From Arthrobacter sp. AZCC_0090 (GTDB taxonomy: Bacteria > Actinomycetota > Actinomycetes > Actinomycetales > Micrococcaceae), in the NCBI RefSeq assembly GCF_014207375.1, contig NZ_JACHEE010000005.1:289063-353062 (forward strand): 64,000 nt of DNA, read 5' to 3'. Below the pieces are notes generated by a model. That model searched no databases. It was not told the DNA's origin and worked only from the letters and a program-made list of their open reading frames with translations. The translations under genes and the position numbers were made by a program. Below, piece by piece: positions 45,794-54,412 of this stretch (positions are counted from its first letter, which is position 1; each line of letters opens with the position of its first letter).

Positions 45794-46723
45794 CTAGACG
45801 AAGGTACGTCCGGTCAGCTTTTCGTAGGCTTCCACGTAGCGGGCACGCGTCTTCTCCACGACGTCGGCCGGCAGTGCCGGCGGCGGGGTGTCGCTTGAGC
45901 GGTCCCAGCCCGATTCCGCTGACGTCAGCCAGTCACGCACAAACTGCTTGTCATACGAAGGCTGGGCCTTGCCCGGCTCGTAAGTGGTGGCGTCCCAGAA
46001 CCGCGAGGAATCCGGAGTCAGGACCTCATCGCCCAAGGTGATGACACCGGTTGCGGTGTCCAGGCCGAACTCCACCTTTGTGTCGGCCAGGATAATGCCG
46101 CGCCCGCGGGCGATTTCTTCCGCGCGGGTGTAGATCTTCAACGTCAGTTCGCTCAAGCGTGCGGCGATGTCGTCGCCCACCATCGCGACGACGTCGTCGT
46201 AGGTGATGTTCTCGTCGTGCTCGCCGACTTCGGCCTTGGCGGAAGGCGTGAAGATGGCGTGTTCCAGCCGCGAGCCGTCAACCAAGCCCTCCGGCAGCGG
46301 GATGTCGCAGACCGTGCCTGAATTCCGGTACTCGGCGAGGCCCGAACCCGTGAGATACCCGCGAGCAATGCATTCCACGGGGAACATCTCCAAGCGCTTG
46401 CAGATCATCGCGCGGCCTTCGACCTCTGCGGGCACTCCCTCGGCGGCAGTGGAGGCCAGGATGTGGTGTTCCACGCCGAGCTGCTCGAACCACCACAGGC
46501 TCAGCTGCGTCAGGATCCTGCCCTTGTCCGGGATCTCGCTGCTCAAGACGTGGTCGTAGGCGCTGATGCGGTCGCTGGCCACCACCAGGACGCGGTCCTG
46601 GCTGGCGCCGCTAGCGTCCTCTGCCGGGACGTAGAGATCGCGCACCTTGCCCGAGTAGAAGTGCTCCCACCCCGGGAGGTCGAGGGTTTCGGTTTGCAGG
46701 CCGTTTGTGTTGTTTTCAGGCAT
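45794..46723 (-). CDS. purC: SAICAR synthase
   Basis: Phosphoribosylaminoimidazole-succinocarboxamide synthase, de novo purine synthesis, EC 6.3.2.6, 309 aa. Motifs: SGKVRDLY, SDRISAYDHVL, IARGYLTGSG, ADTKVEFG. ATG at 46723. Lies 3 bp downstream of the purD stop, so the two form a purine operon. Confidence 0.95.
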   Translation of the reverse strand: MPENNTNGLQTETLDLPGWEHFYSGKVRDLYVPAEDASGASQDRVLVVASDRISAYDHVLSSEIPDKGRILTQLSLWWFEQLGVEHHILASTAAEGVPAEVEGRAMICKRLEMFPVECIARGYLTGSGLAEYRNSGTVCDIPLPEGLVDGSRLEHAIFTPSAKAEVGEHDENITYDDVVAMVGDDIAARLSELTLKIYTRAEEIARGRGIILADTKVEFGLDTATGVITLGDEVLTPDSSRFWDATTYEPGKAQPSYDKQFVRDWLTSAESGWDRSSDTPPPALPADVVEKTRARYVEAYEKLTGRTFV

Positions 46724-46726
46724 GGT

Positions 46727-48037
46727 TCAGGCCTTCACGTTCGGAATGGAGCCGGTGGCCGAGGAGACCACGTGGATCTCGCCGCGAGCTGCCTTGCCGG
46801 CGATATCGGTACGGAACTGCCCGCCGTCGAGCTGGACCAGTTCCACGCCGTCGTAAGCCCGCTCGCGGGCCTCCACGAGATCTGTCCCCAACGCCACAAC
46901 GGCCAGCACGCGGCCGCCGGCGGAAACCACCCTGCCTTCGTCGTCAAGTTTGGTGCCGGCGTGGATGACGTGCACGCCTTCAAGCGCGTCCACCTTGTTC
47001 AGTCCACGGATGCGATCCCCCGTACGGGGCGTGTCCGGGTAGTTTTCGGCGGCAACGACGACGGCGACGGCCGACTCCTTGGACCAGCGCAGCTCTTCTG
47101 CCTGGTCCAGTTCGCCCTTGGCGGCTGCCAACATGAGGGCGCCGAGCGGGGTCTTGAGCCGGGCCAGGACGGCCTGGGTTTCGGGATCGCCAAAGCGGGC
47201 GTTGAACTCGATGACTCGCGTGCCGCGGGAGGTCAGGGCCAAGCCACAGTAGAGGACGCCGACGAACGGTGTGCCACGGCTGGCCATCTCGTCCACGGTC
47301 GGCTGGGCCACGCGGTCGATGACTTCCTGCACCAGTCCTTCGGGTGCCCAGTCGAGCGGCGTGTAAGCGCCCATGCCCCCCGTGTTGGGGCCCTCGTCAT
47401 TGTCAAAAATTCGTTTGAAGTCCTGCGCCGGGGACAGCGGCACCGTGGTGCGGCCGTCGCACAGCACGAACAGGGAGACCTCGGGTCCGTCCAGGAACTC
47501 CTCGATCACAACGGTTCCACCGGCGTCGAAACAGGTCTGCGCGTGGGCGAGGGCTTCCTCGCGATCGTTCGTGACCACGACGCCCTTGCCGGCGGCAAGT
47601 CCGTCGTCCTTGACAACGTGCGGAGCGCCGAAGGTATCCAAGGCGTCAGCGGCTTCTGCGGCATTTGTTGCCACGCGGGCCATGGCGGTGGGTACTCCGG
47701 CCTCAGCCATGACTTCCTTGGCGAACGCTTTGGAAGCCTCGAGCTGGGCGGCGGCCTTACTGGGGCCAAAGACCGGAATGCCGGCTTCGCGAACAGCATC
47801 GGAAACGCCTGCGGCGAGCGGGGCTTCGGGGCCGACGACTACCAGGTCAACGGCCAGTTTCGTCGCAAGCGCTGCGACGGCGGCGGGATCGTTTCCGTCG
47901 ATCGCGTGCGTGGGGACCAGCTTGGCGATGCCGGCGTTTCCCGGAGCCGCATGGACCTCGGAAACGTTGGGATCTTTGAGCAGAGAGCGGACAATGGCGT
48001 GTTCGCGGCCCCCGGGGCCAATGACGAGTACCTTCAC
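46727..48037 (-). CDS. purD: Phosphoribosylamine-glycine ligase
   Basis: GAR synthetase, EC 6.3.4.13, 436 aa from GTG 48037 giving VKVLVIGPGGREHA, the standard N-terminus (TTG 48046 would add three residues). ATP-grasp region with VVKDDGLAAGKGV and later FGDPETQ. The open frame's first 100 codons are made of the GGACAT-family repeats and are not protein. First gene of the purD-purC unit; its promoter must lie within or beyond the repeat block. Confidence 0.95.
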   Translation of the reverse strand: MKVLVIGPGGREHAIVRSLLKDPNVSEVHAAPGNAGIAKLVPTHAIDGNDPAAVAALATKLAVDLVVVGPEAPLAAGVSDAVREAGIPVFGPSKAAAQLEASKAFAKEVMAEAGVPTAMARVATNAAEAADALDTFGAPHVVKDDGLAAGKGVVVTNDREEALAHAQTCFDAGGTVVIEEFLDGPEVSLFVLCDGRTTVPLSPAQDFKRIFDNDEGPNTGGMGAYTPLDWAPEGLVQEVIDRVAQPTVDEMASRGTPFVGVLYCGLALTSRGTRVIEFNARFGDPETQAVLARLKTPLGALMLAAAKGELDQAEELRWSKESAVAVVVAAENYPDTPRTGDRIRGLNKVDALEGVHVIHAGTKLDDEGRVVSAGGRVLAVVALGTDLVEARERAYDGVELVQLDGGQFRTDIAGKAARGEIHVVSSATGSIPNVKA

Positions 48038-48107
48038 AGTCTTCAAGGGTACTTTGTGCGAGGGCCGGACTCCTAAGCTGTCTCCACCACTGGACATGTC
48101 CCGCCGT

Positions 48108-48378
48108 GGCCACGAGCAATGGACATAGCACTGACATGCCCATCCCTCAGCGCCAACAGGGGGCATGACCAAGCTGGGAGCCACCGCCGAGGAGGAGCAT
48201 GCCCAGCCTTGGCCACGAGCAATGGACATAGCACTGACATGCCCATCCCTCAACGCCAACAGGGGGCATGACCAAGCTGGGAGCCACCGCCGAGGAGGAG
48301 CATGCCCAGCCTTGGCGATGAGCAATGGACATAGCAGCAATATGCCCATCCCTGAGAACTAACGCAGGGCATGTCCCA
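48108..48378. repeat. 103-bp tandem repeat of the GGACAT family, locus 3
   Basis: Units start at 48108, 48211 and 48314 with an exact 103-bp period; the third is partial. Each holds CAATGGACATAGCA, GACATGCCCATCCCT and GGGGGCATGACC or a variant; flanking TGGACATGTCC palindromes occur at 48090 and near 48368. It occupies the 416-bp divergent gap between purD and the asparaginase gene, where promoters for both must also sit. Confidence 0.9.
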
Positions 48379-48453
48379 CTCCGCCACTGGCACTCCGTTA
48401 TGGTGACCGTGGAGTAGCCCGGGAAGACGGTTCCTGCACCCTAGACTTGCATC

Positions 48454-49470
48454 ATGCCCTTGAGTTCGCATGAAACCTTCAGCGTTGATTCCGCCGTCGA
48501 GCTGGCAGTGATTGAACGCAGCGGGTTCATCGAATCGCGCCACATCGGTTCCGCGGTCGTCCTTTCCGGTGACGGCTCCGTGGTGACCCAGCTCGGCGAC
48601 ATCACGACCCCTATCTATGCCCGCTCTGCGCTCAAGCCTTTCCAGGCGCTCGCGTCGATGCAGTCGGGCGTGCCCTTGCGAGGCGCCCAAGTCGCTTTGG
48701 CCTGCGCCAGCCATGTGGGCTCCCTGGACCACATGGACGTGGTGGAAGGAATGCTCAAAGCCGCCGGCGTCCGGGAAGAACAGCTGCAATGCCCCTCTGT
48801 GTGGCCACAGGACGAAGTTGCCCGTAATTGGTTGATCCGTTCCGAGCACGGCAAGTCGAAGTTAGCTTCCAATTGTTCAGGAAAGCATGCGGCGTTCCTC
48901 TGGGCGTGCACCGAGAACGGCTGGGACACGCACAGCTACTTGGAGCCCAACCATCCCCTACAACAGCGCGTGCGGTCCGTGATCGAGGAATACAGCGGCG
49001 AGAAGATCGCGCACCTCGGCATTGATGGCTGCGGAGCACCCGTGGCCGCACTTTCCCTGACTGGCCTGGCGCGGGCCTACTCGCGCCTGGCGCAGGCCCC
49101 GCGGGACCAGAGCTCCAATGCCCGCGCGGCAACCATTGCCACCTCCATGTTGGACTACCCCTGGGCAGTGCAGGGCCGCGGCGAGGCGAACACCATCGTG
49201 ATGGATGAGCTCGAAGTGCTTGCCAAGGGCGGGGCGGAAGGTGTCTTGGTCTTGGCAACACCCACTGGTGCCTCCGTTGCAGTAAAGATCCTGGACGGGA
49301 ATCCCCGTGCAGCTACCCTCGTTGGTTTGACGCTCCTCGCTGTCGCGGGCGCCGTGGATATTCCCGGCGTCTCCAGCGTGCTCGAAAAGGTCGTGGAGCC
49401 CGTCCTCGGCGGTGGCCACTCGGTCGGCAGAATCCGCCTCGGCCACGCCGTTTCGGCGCTGCTGGACTGA
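48454..49470 (+). CDS. Asparaginase II family protein
   Basis: 338 aa, Rhizobium etli-type L-asparaginase (thermolabile asparaginase II family, unrelated to the E. coli AnsB fold). Conserved blocks: YARSALKPFQA, ACASHVG, SNCSGKHAAFL and GIDGCGAPV, covering the Ser-Lys and Cys residues used in this class. Predicted cytoplasmic, converting asparagine to aspartate and ammonia. ATG 48454; the ribosome site is weak. Followed 15 bp later by an SCP-2-like gene. Confidence 0.85.
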   Translation: MPLSSHETFSVDSAVELAVIERSGFIESRHIGSAVVLSGDGSVVTQLGDITTPIYARSALKPFQALASMQSGVPLRGAQVALACASHVGSLDHMDVVEGMLKAAGVREEQLQCPSVWPQDEVARNWLIRSEHGKSKLASNCSGKHAAFLWACTENGWDTHSYLEPNHPLQQRVRSVIEEYSGEKIAHLGIDGCGAPVAALSLTGLARAYSRLAQAPRDQSSNARAATIATSMLDYPWAVQGRGEANTIVMDELEVLAKGGAEGVLVLATPTGASVAVKILDGNPRAATLVGLTLLAVAGAVDIPGVSSVLEKVVEPVLGGGHSVGRIRLGHAVSALLD

Positions 49471-49485
49471 TTGGAGCCCCGAAAA

Positions 49486-49887
49486 ATGGCAATTGCACGA
49501 CGCCGGATCGACCTTGAGCAGGGCCGCGCGGCACTGACCGCCTGGCAGGCCGCCGTCGGACAGTCCTCCGCAGGGCAGGAAGCAGTGCCGGGGACGCCGC
49601 CGTCGCGCACTGTGCTGGCAACCGCGGTGCGTTACTCGCTCGAGGAACTCACGGCCCGCGCCCCCGGGAACTCGGTTGAAGTCCGGGTGCCGCCGTTCGG
49701 TGTCACCCAGTGCGTGGAAGGTCCCCGGCACACGCGCGGCACTCCCCCGAATGTCGTCGAGTGCGACGCCGCCACCTGGCTGGAGTTGGTCACCGGCCGC
49801 TTGGCGTGGTCCGCAGCCGTCGACGCCGGCCGGGTAGCCGCATCGGGTCTGCGCGCCGACCTGTCTGAGCTACTTCCGCTTTTCTAA
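49486..49887 (+). CDS. Sterol carrier (SCP-2-like) family protein
   Basis: 133 aa from ATG 49486. The sequence [28 protein letters not shown] followed by [16 protein letters not shown] fits the short actinobacterial sterol-carrier family protein. Likely a hydrophobic-ligand binding domain; no function established. Probably co-transcribed with the asparaginase gene. Confidence 0.75.
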   Translation: MAIARRRIDLEQGRAALTAWQAAVGQSSAGQEAVPGTPPSRTVLATAVRYSLEELTARAPGNSVEVRVPPFGVTQCVEGPRHTRGTPPNVVECDAATWLELVTGRLAWSAAVDAGRVAASGLRADLSELLPLF

Positions 49888-49907
49888 GCCCCACGCGATC
49901 CACACAG

Positions 49908-49946
49908 AGTTGAGCGCCCCACGACGGTGTCGTGGAGCGCTCAACT
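49908..49946. terminator. Bidirectional terminator between SCP-2-like gene and dctA
   Basis: 18-bp arms (49908-49925 with 49929-49946) starting AGTTGAGCGC and ending GCGCTCAACT, one mismatch, 3-nt loop; between convergent genes. Confidence 0.85.
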
Positions 49947-49980
49947 TGCATTGGAACGTGGTGCCTTAGTCGGGACTGAG

Positions 49981-51471
49981 CTAGTCGGGACTGACCGAGG
50001 GGCTCCGGTGTTGGCCCGGCTTGGTCATCTCGAACTGCGGGATCGCATCCGAGCTGGGCCCGCCGCGGAATTTCGGAGACGGCTCCTGCCCGCCGCTGAG
50101 GCGCTCGATTTCCTGTTCTTCGAAGACGGCCTCGGCTCCGAGCATGATGGCGGAGTCCTCATTGGTGATTTCGCCGCGGAAGGCGCGAACCATGACGGAA
50201 CGGTCGAACTGGCCCTCCCATTTCGCGACCACAAACGTGGCCACGCAGTTGCCGAGAAGGTTGACGACGACGCGCATGGAGTCCATGAGGCGGTCGGCAC
50301 CCAGGAGCAGGGCGACGCCGGCAACGGGGAAGATGCCAAGGGCGGCGGCCGTGGCGGAGAGAGCCAGGAACGACGAACCCGGTACGCCTGCCATGCCTTT
50401 GGATGTCAGGAGCAGGACGCCCAGGGCTGCCAACTGCTGCCCGAGATCAAGGTGGTGTCCGAAGGCCTGGGCTAGGAACAACAGCGAGATCGAAAGGTAG
50501 ATCGCGGCGCCGTCGAGGTTGAAGGAGTAGCCCGTGGGGACAACCAGGCCCGTGGTGGCGCGGGAGCAGCCGGCATTGGTCAGCTTGGTCATGATGCGGG
50601 GCATGACAGCCTCGGTGGATGCCGTGCCGAGGGCGAGGAGGAATTCCTCGCGTGTGTATTTGAGGAACTGCCACAGGGGCACCCGGGCAAAGCTCCAGGC
50701 GACGAGGAACAGCAGGCCGATGAAGACGATGGCCGCGCCGTAACAGGAGGCGATCAGGAGCGCGTAGGTCCCGAGGGTGTCGAGTCCGTACTGGCCGATG
50801 ATGAAGGCCATGGCGCCGAAGGCACCAATGGGCGCCACTTTCATGATCCAGGACATGATCTTGAAGATCAGTTCAAGGACGGTTTCCATGAGGCTGATGA
50901 CCGGGAGGCAACGCTCACGTCCGATGACGACGATTGCCGCGCCAAAGAAGACCGAGAAGAAGAGGACCTGGAGGAGGCTGTTGCTGGCGAAAGCGCCAAT
51001 CACCGATGTGGGAATGATGTCCAGGAGGAAGGAAGCCGCATCCTTGGGCGGGGCGGTCCCGGTCTTGGCGTTCAGCGCATCCTGGGAGAGAGTGCTGGGA
51101 TCGATGTGCAGTCCAGCACCCGGCTGGACAAGGTTTCCGACAATCAGTCCAAAAACCAGTGCGAAAAGCGTGGCGCCGGTGAAGTACAAGAGGGCCTTGA
51201 CCCCGACCCTTCCGACCGCCTTGACGTCGCCCACTGCCGAGATTCCCGTGACGATCACGAGGAAGATCAGCGGAGCGATGATCATCTTGATGAGTTGAAT
51301 GAAACCATCGCCCAGTGGCCGGAGGGTGGACCCAATGTTCGGCCAGAAATGGCCGATGAGTACACCTGCGACGACGGCGATCAGAATTTGGAAGAAGAGC
51401 GACTTGTACAGTGGCTTCTTCTTCCGCGGAGCCGAACTCGCCTTCAGCGCCGCAGAGTCTGGGATCTTCAT
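49981..51471 (-). CDS. dctA: C4-dicarboxylate:cation symporter (DAACS family)
   Basis: 496 aa from ATG 51471; the frame's earlier start at 51564 adds a non-family stretch. Eight-helix DAACS fold: FFQILIAVVAGVLIGHFWP, the serine-rich reentrant loop LGTASTEAVMPRI, and VPTGYSFNLDGAAIYLS, the substrate motif. Imports succinate, fumarate, malate or related acids with cations. A cytoplasmic C-terminal tail of about 60 residues is polar. A CRP/GlxR-like site lies 55-70 bp upstream. Downstream of the decarboxylase gene but with 124 bp between, so separately controlled. Confidence 0.92.
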   Translation of the reverse strand: MKIPDSAALKASSAPRKKKPLYKSLFFQILIAVVAGVLIGHFWPNIGSTLRPLGDGFIQLIKMIIAPLIFLVIVTGISAVGDVKAVGRVGVKALLYFTGATLFALVFGLIVGNLVQPGAGLHIDPSTLSQDALNAKTGTAPPKDAASFLLDIIPTSVIGAFASNSLLQVLFFSVFFGAAIVVIGRERCLPVISLMETVLELIFKIMSWIMKVAPIGAFGAMAFIIGQYGLDTLGTYALLIASCYGAAIVFIGLLFLVAWSFARVPLWQFLKYTREEFLLALGTASTEAVMPRIMTKLTNAGCSRATTGLVVPTGYSFNLDGAAIYLSISLLFLAQAFGHHLDLGQQLAALGVLLLTSKGMAGVPGSSFLALSATAAALGIFPVAGVALLLGADRLMDSMRVVVNLLGNCVATFVVAKWEGQFDRSVMVRAFRGEITNEDSAIMLGAEAVFEEQEIERLSGGQEPSPKFRGGPSSDAIPQFEMTKPGQHRSPSVSPD

Positions 51472-51525
51472 TGATCTGAACCAATCAGTTTGGGAACAGC
51501 CCCTGATTTCGGGGGTTGTTTTCAA

Positions 51526-51541
51526 TGTAATCCCGATCACA
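51526..51541 (-). promoter_or_regulatory. CRP/GlxR-type site upstream of dctA
   Basis: Minus strand TGTGA-TCGGGA-TTACA, one mismatch from TGTGA-N6-TCACA, 55-70 bp before the dctA ATG. Confidence 0.6.
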
Positions 51542-51595
51542 GGATTCCACAAGGGGAAATTCAAATTTCACAATGTGGAAACCTGTGAGATGACG

Positions 51596-54412
51596 CTACT
51601 CCTTGCCGAACTCCTTATCTGCGAAGACCCTGAATCCACGCTGTGAGTCGAAACCGTGGACTTCCCGCGTATCGAGGACAGCCATGAACTCCAGCGTCTG
51701 GCTTGTGATGACCTGGCCTGGGACGAGGATGGGGAATCCCGGAGGATAGGGCGTGACGAATCCGGCTGAAATCACCTCATCGCCCGCCTCTATCCTCGCC
51801 GTGAGTTCACGCACTGAAAGGTACGTGGTGGAACCTGGGTTGTAGCTCTCGAAATAGGCGGCACGAATGTCCCCGTCGAGGCTGCTGGGACCGTCTGCTC
51901 GGGGATCCCGCTGGAATCGCGACGCGAAGCTGCTGAAGTCCGGCAGCGGCGGGTTGGCACGTGAGGGGGTTCCGGCGTCGCCCCGTGCCGGATGCTCCTC
52001 CTCGAACGATTCGGCAAGCTTGACCAGGACTTCGATCAGGTAGGCGACTGCGCTGCGAGACGTGCCGATGTTGGTCATGAAGAGCACGGTATTGCGGGAG
52101 GTCTTGTTGACGTGGATACCGTGTTCGTCCGCGAGATAGCGGTGCCGGAAAGTGTCGCCGTCGATCCCTGTCCGGCTGATATCCAGCGTGAGGCGGCTGG
52201 GGTCGACGACGAACTCGTCACGTTGCCACGCGTCCGCCAGGGCGGAGAGGCCGTCCCGGAGCGGCATGGCACTTCCGGTTTCCCGATAGGGGGCCGCAAT
52301 CAGGTCCCTCGAGGTGAGGACGCGGAAGTACTTCTTCAGCAGAGGGTGGCGGGCCACTGTCTGGGCAACTATGGTCGCCAAATCTGCCTGTTTCTGCACC
52401 AACCCGAAACCTTCAAGCTCCACCTGGCGGCGGCCGACGTCAAGCGAAGCGAGGATCTGGTAATTGGGCGAGGTGGAGGTATGGGTCATATATGCCTCCC
52501 GGAATGACTCTTGGTTATGCTCGCTGAAGTCTTGGTCGAAGACGTGGATCATGGATCCCTGACGCAGTGAGGTGAGGGTCTTGTGGGTAGACTGCGTGGC
52601 ATAGACGCGCAGCCGCGCCTTGGCCGGATCGGGGATGAGCCGGGTTTTCAACCAGAGTTCATCCTCGGCAAGCGCGCCCGTCGCCGGGTCATGGAGGGAA
52701 GCCGCCTGTTCGGCGTGCCTCGCGGCATAGCCGGGATCACTGAAAGAAGCATCAAGTTTCCTGGCCGCGGCCATGGCCGTCCTGCGCCGGTAGACGGGGT
52801 GGGACCTGGCGAACGCGAACCAGGCCTCGTCCCAGAGGAAGACGAGGTCAGGTTTGATCGCCAAGCATTCCTCCATGACGCGTTCGACGTCATAGACGAT
52901 GCCGTCGAAAGTGCAGTTGGTCAGCGTGATCATTTTGACGTCGTCCAGACGCCCCGCTCGACGGTAGGCCAGCAAGCGGGCCTTGATGCTTGCCAGGGGT
53001 ACCGCACCGTAAAACGCGTACTTGTCCAACGGGTAGGCGTCCAAGTACGAAACCTGCGCCCCGGCGAGAACAAAAGCGTAGTGGTGGGATTTGTGGCAGT
53101 TACGGTCGACGAGGACCACATCTCCCGGGGCAAGGATGGACTGATGGACGATCTTGTTGGCGGTGGACGTGCCATTGGTGACGAAGAAGGTCTTCTGCGC
53201 ACCGAAGGCCCGCGCCGCCAGGTCCTGGGCTTCCTTGATCGATCCGTGCGGATCCAACAGCGAATCCAGGCCTCCCGACGTCGCGGACGTCTCGGCCAAA
53301 AGCAGGTTCAGTCCGTAGAAATCCGCCATGTCGCGGATCCATGGCGAATTGCCCACCGAACCGCCGCGCGAGATCGGCAATGCGTGGAAGACGCTGGCCG
53401 GCCGCCGACTGTATTCCTGCAGCGCAGTGAAAAACGGGGTCCTGTACCGCTCAGCGACGCCCGACAACAGCGAAAGATGCAGGTCGAGATTGTCCTGCCT
53501 ACGGAAAATCCGCCTGAACCGCTTCGTCAGTGAACCCGCGAGGCTCTCCATGGCGACTCCGGCGACCAGGTACACATCCAATTCGGGACGCAGCTCGGAA
53601 ATCTGCTCCGCCAAGCTGAGGAACCTGCCCAGCGGTGGCATCCCCACGAGCTCTGGACCCACCATGCCGGAGAGGTATTTCCTCAGGTCCCGGCCCAGGG
53701 GCTGGCTGCTGCCGATGGTGAATCCCGGGCGGAGAATGCATGCCTGGATGGCCGGGTTCAGAACCAAGGCAACCAGCGCATCCTCGTAGCTGGGAACCAC
53801 GAGGAGCTCGTAGGTGAACGCATCGGACGGCCTGCGCTGGGCCAGCATTTCCGTTTTCAGCTCGTCGGCTTCTTCTTCGGTGATGTCGTCGACGAACAAG
53901 ACCTCGAACCTGGGCCGATCCCTTGCCGGCCGCGGCTCCCTGGAGTCTTCATCCAGGACACCTGAAAGGGAGCGCTCGGCCCGGAATTGCCCCGGAGTGA
54001 CCGGCCCGGCCTGCCTCGGACTGTCGGAAGGCATCAAAGGCGACATTCCGCGGATCATCGCCAGTCCGGCGTCGTAATCTCCCGAATCCACGCAACCGCG
54101 CAGAGGCGCCAGTGCCGCCGGTCCCGGCGCCGCCCAATACAATTCCAGGGCCTGCAGGAGGAGGAGCGCCTGGACGGCTTGGTCTTTTAGCCCGGAGTGC
54201 GATGTTCCTGGGCCGCCCTTTGTCAGCTGCTTGAATGCGTATCCGAGGAACTCCCAGGCATCGGCGCGCGAACGCCAGGCGCTGCTGGGAGTGCCGATTT
54301 CCCGCCTTGGAGCTTCGTTGTTCAGGGAATTCCGTCTGATCATCGGGGTGCTGTTGCTGAGGGAGGTCGTGGCGGGCAAGGTAGTTCCGTTTTCCATCAA
54401 TTCGTTGAGCAT
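51596..54412 (-). CDS. Orn/Lys/Arg decarboxylase family protein, large form
   Basis: PLP-dependent fold-type I basic amino acid decarboxylase, 938 aa. The ATG at 54412 overlaps the permease TGA by one base (TGATG); the 120 upstream codons of the open frame are repeat-derived shadow. Layout: about 110 helical residues, a receiver-like wing domain (FEVLFVDDITEEE), PLP domain with FFVTNGTSTANKIV and FLWDEAWFAF, the PLP Lys in THKTLTSLRQG near 610, and the C-terminal domain. The substrate (Lys, Orn or Arg) cannot be assigned. Operon with an APC permease points to amino acid uptake coupled to decarboxylation, as in acid or polyamine systems. Confidence 0.88.
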   Translation of the reverse strand: MLNELMENGTTLPATTSLSNSTPMIRRNSLNNEAPRREIGTPSSAWRSRADAWEFLGYAFKQLTKGGPGTSHSGLKDQAVQALLLLQALELYWAAPGPAALAPLRGCVDSGDYDAGLAMIRGMSPLMPSDSPRQAGPVTPGQFRAERSLSGVLDEDSREPRPARDRPRFEVLFVDDITEEEADELKTEMLAQRRPSDAFTYELLVVPSYEDALVALVLNPAIQACILRPGFTIGSSQPLGRDLRKYLSGMVGPELVGMPPLGRFLSLAEQISELRPELDVYLVAGVAMESLAGSLTKRFRRIFRRQDNLDLHLSLLSGVAERYRTPFFTALQEYSRRPASVFHALPISRGGSVGNSPWIRDMADFYGLNLLLAETSATSGGLDSLLDPHGSIKEAQDLAARAFGAQKTFFVTNGTSTANKIVHQSILAPGDVVLVDRNCHKSHHYAFVLAGAQVSYLDAYPLDKYAFYGAVPLASIKARLLAYRRAGRLDDVKMITLTNCTFDGIVYDVERVMEECLAIKPDLVFLWDEAWFAFARSHPVYRRRTAMAAARKLDASFSDPGYAARHAEQAASLHDPATGALAEDELWLKTRLIPDPAKARLRVYATQSTHKTLTSLRQGSMIHVFDQDFSEHNQESFREAYMTHTSTSPNYQILASLDVGRRQVELEGFGLVQKQADLATIVAQTVARHPLLKKYFRVLTSRDLIAAPYRETGSAMPLRDGLSALADAWQRDEFVVDPSRLTLDISRTGIDGDTFRHRYLADEHGIHVNKTSRNTVLFMTNIGTSRSAVAYLIEVLVKLAESFEEEHPARGDAGTPSRANPPLPDFSSFASRFQRDPRADGPSSLDGDIRAAYFESYNPGSTTYLSVRELTARIEAGDEVISAGFVTPYPPGFPILVPGQVITSQTLEFMAVLDTREVHGFDSQRGFRVFADKEFGKE

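Noticed and set aside
46463..48076. 537-aa plus-strand frame across purC/purD
   Set aside because: Antisense shadow of two well-identified genes, typical of high third-position GC.
48038..48349. Extended N-terminus of purD made of repeats
   Set aside because: Entirely within the 103-bp GGACAT repeat; PurD homologues start at the GTG used here.
48108..48378. CRISPR array
   Set aside because: The 103-bp units are contiguous without unique spacers, there are only about 2.6 copies, and no cas genes are present.
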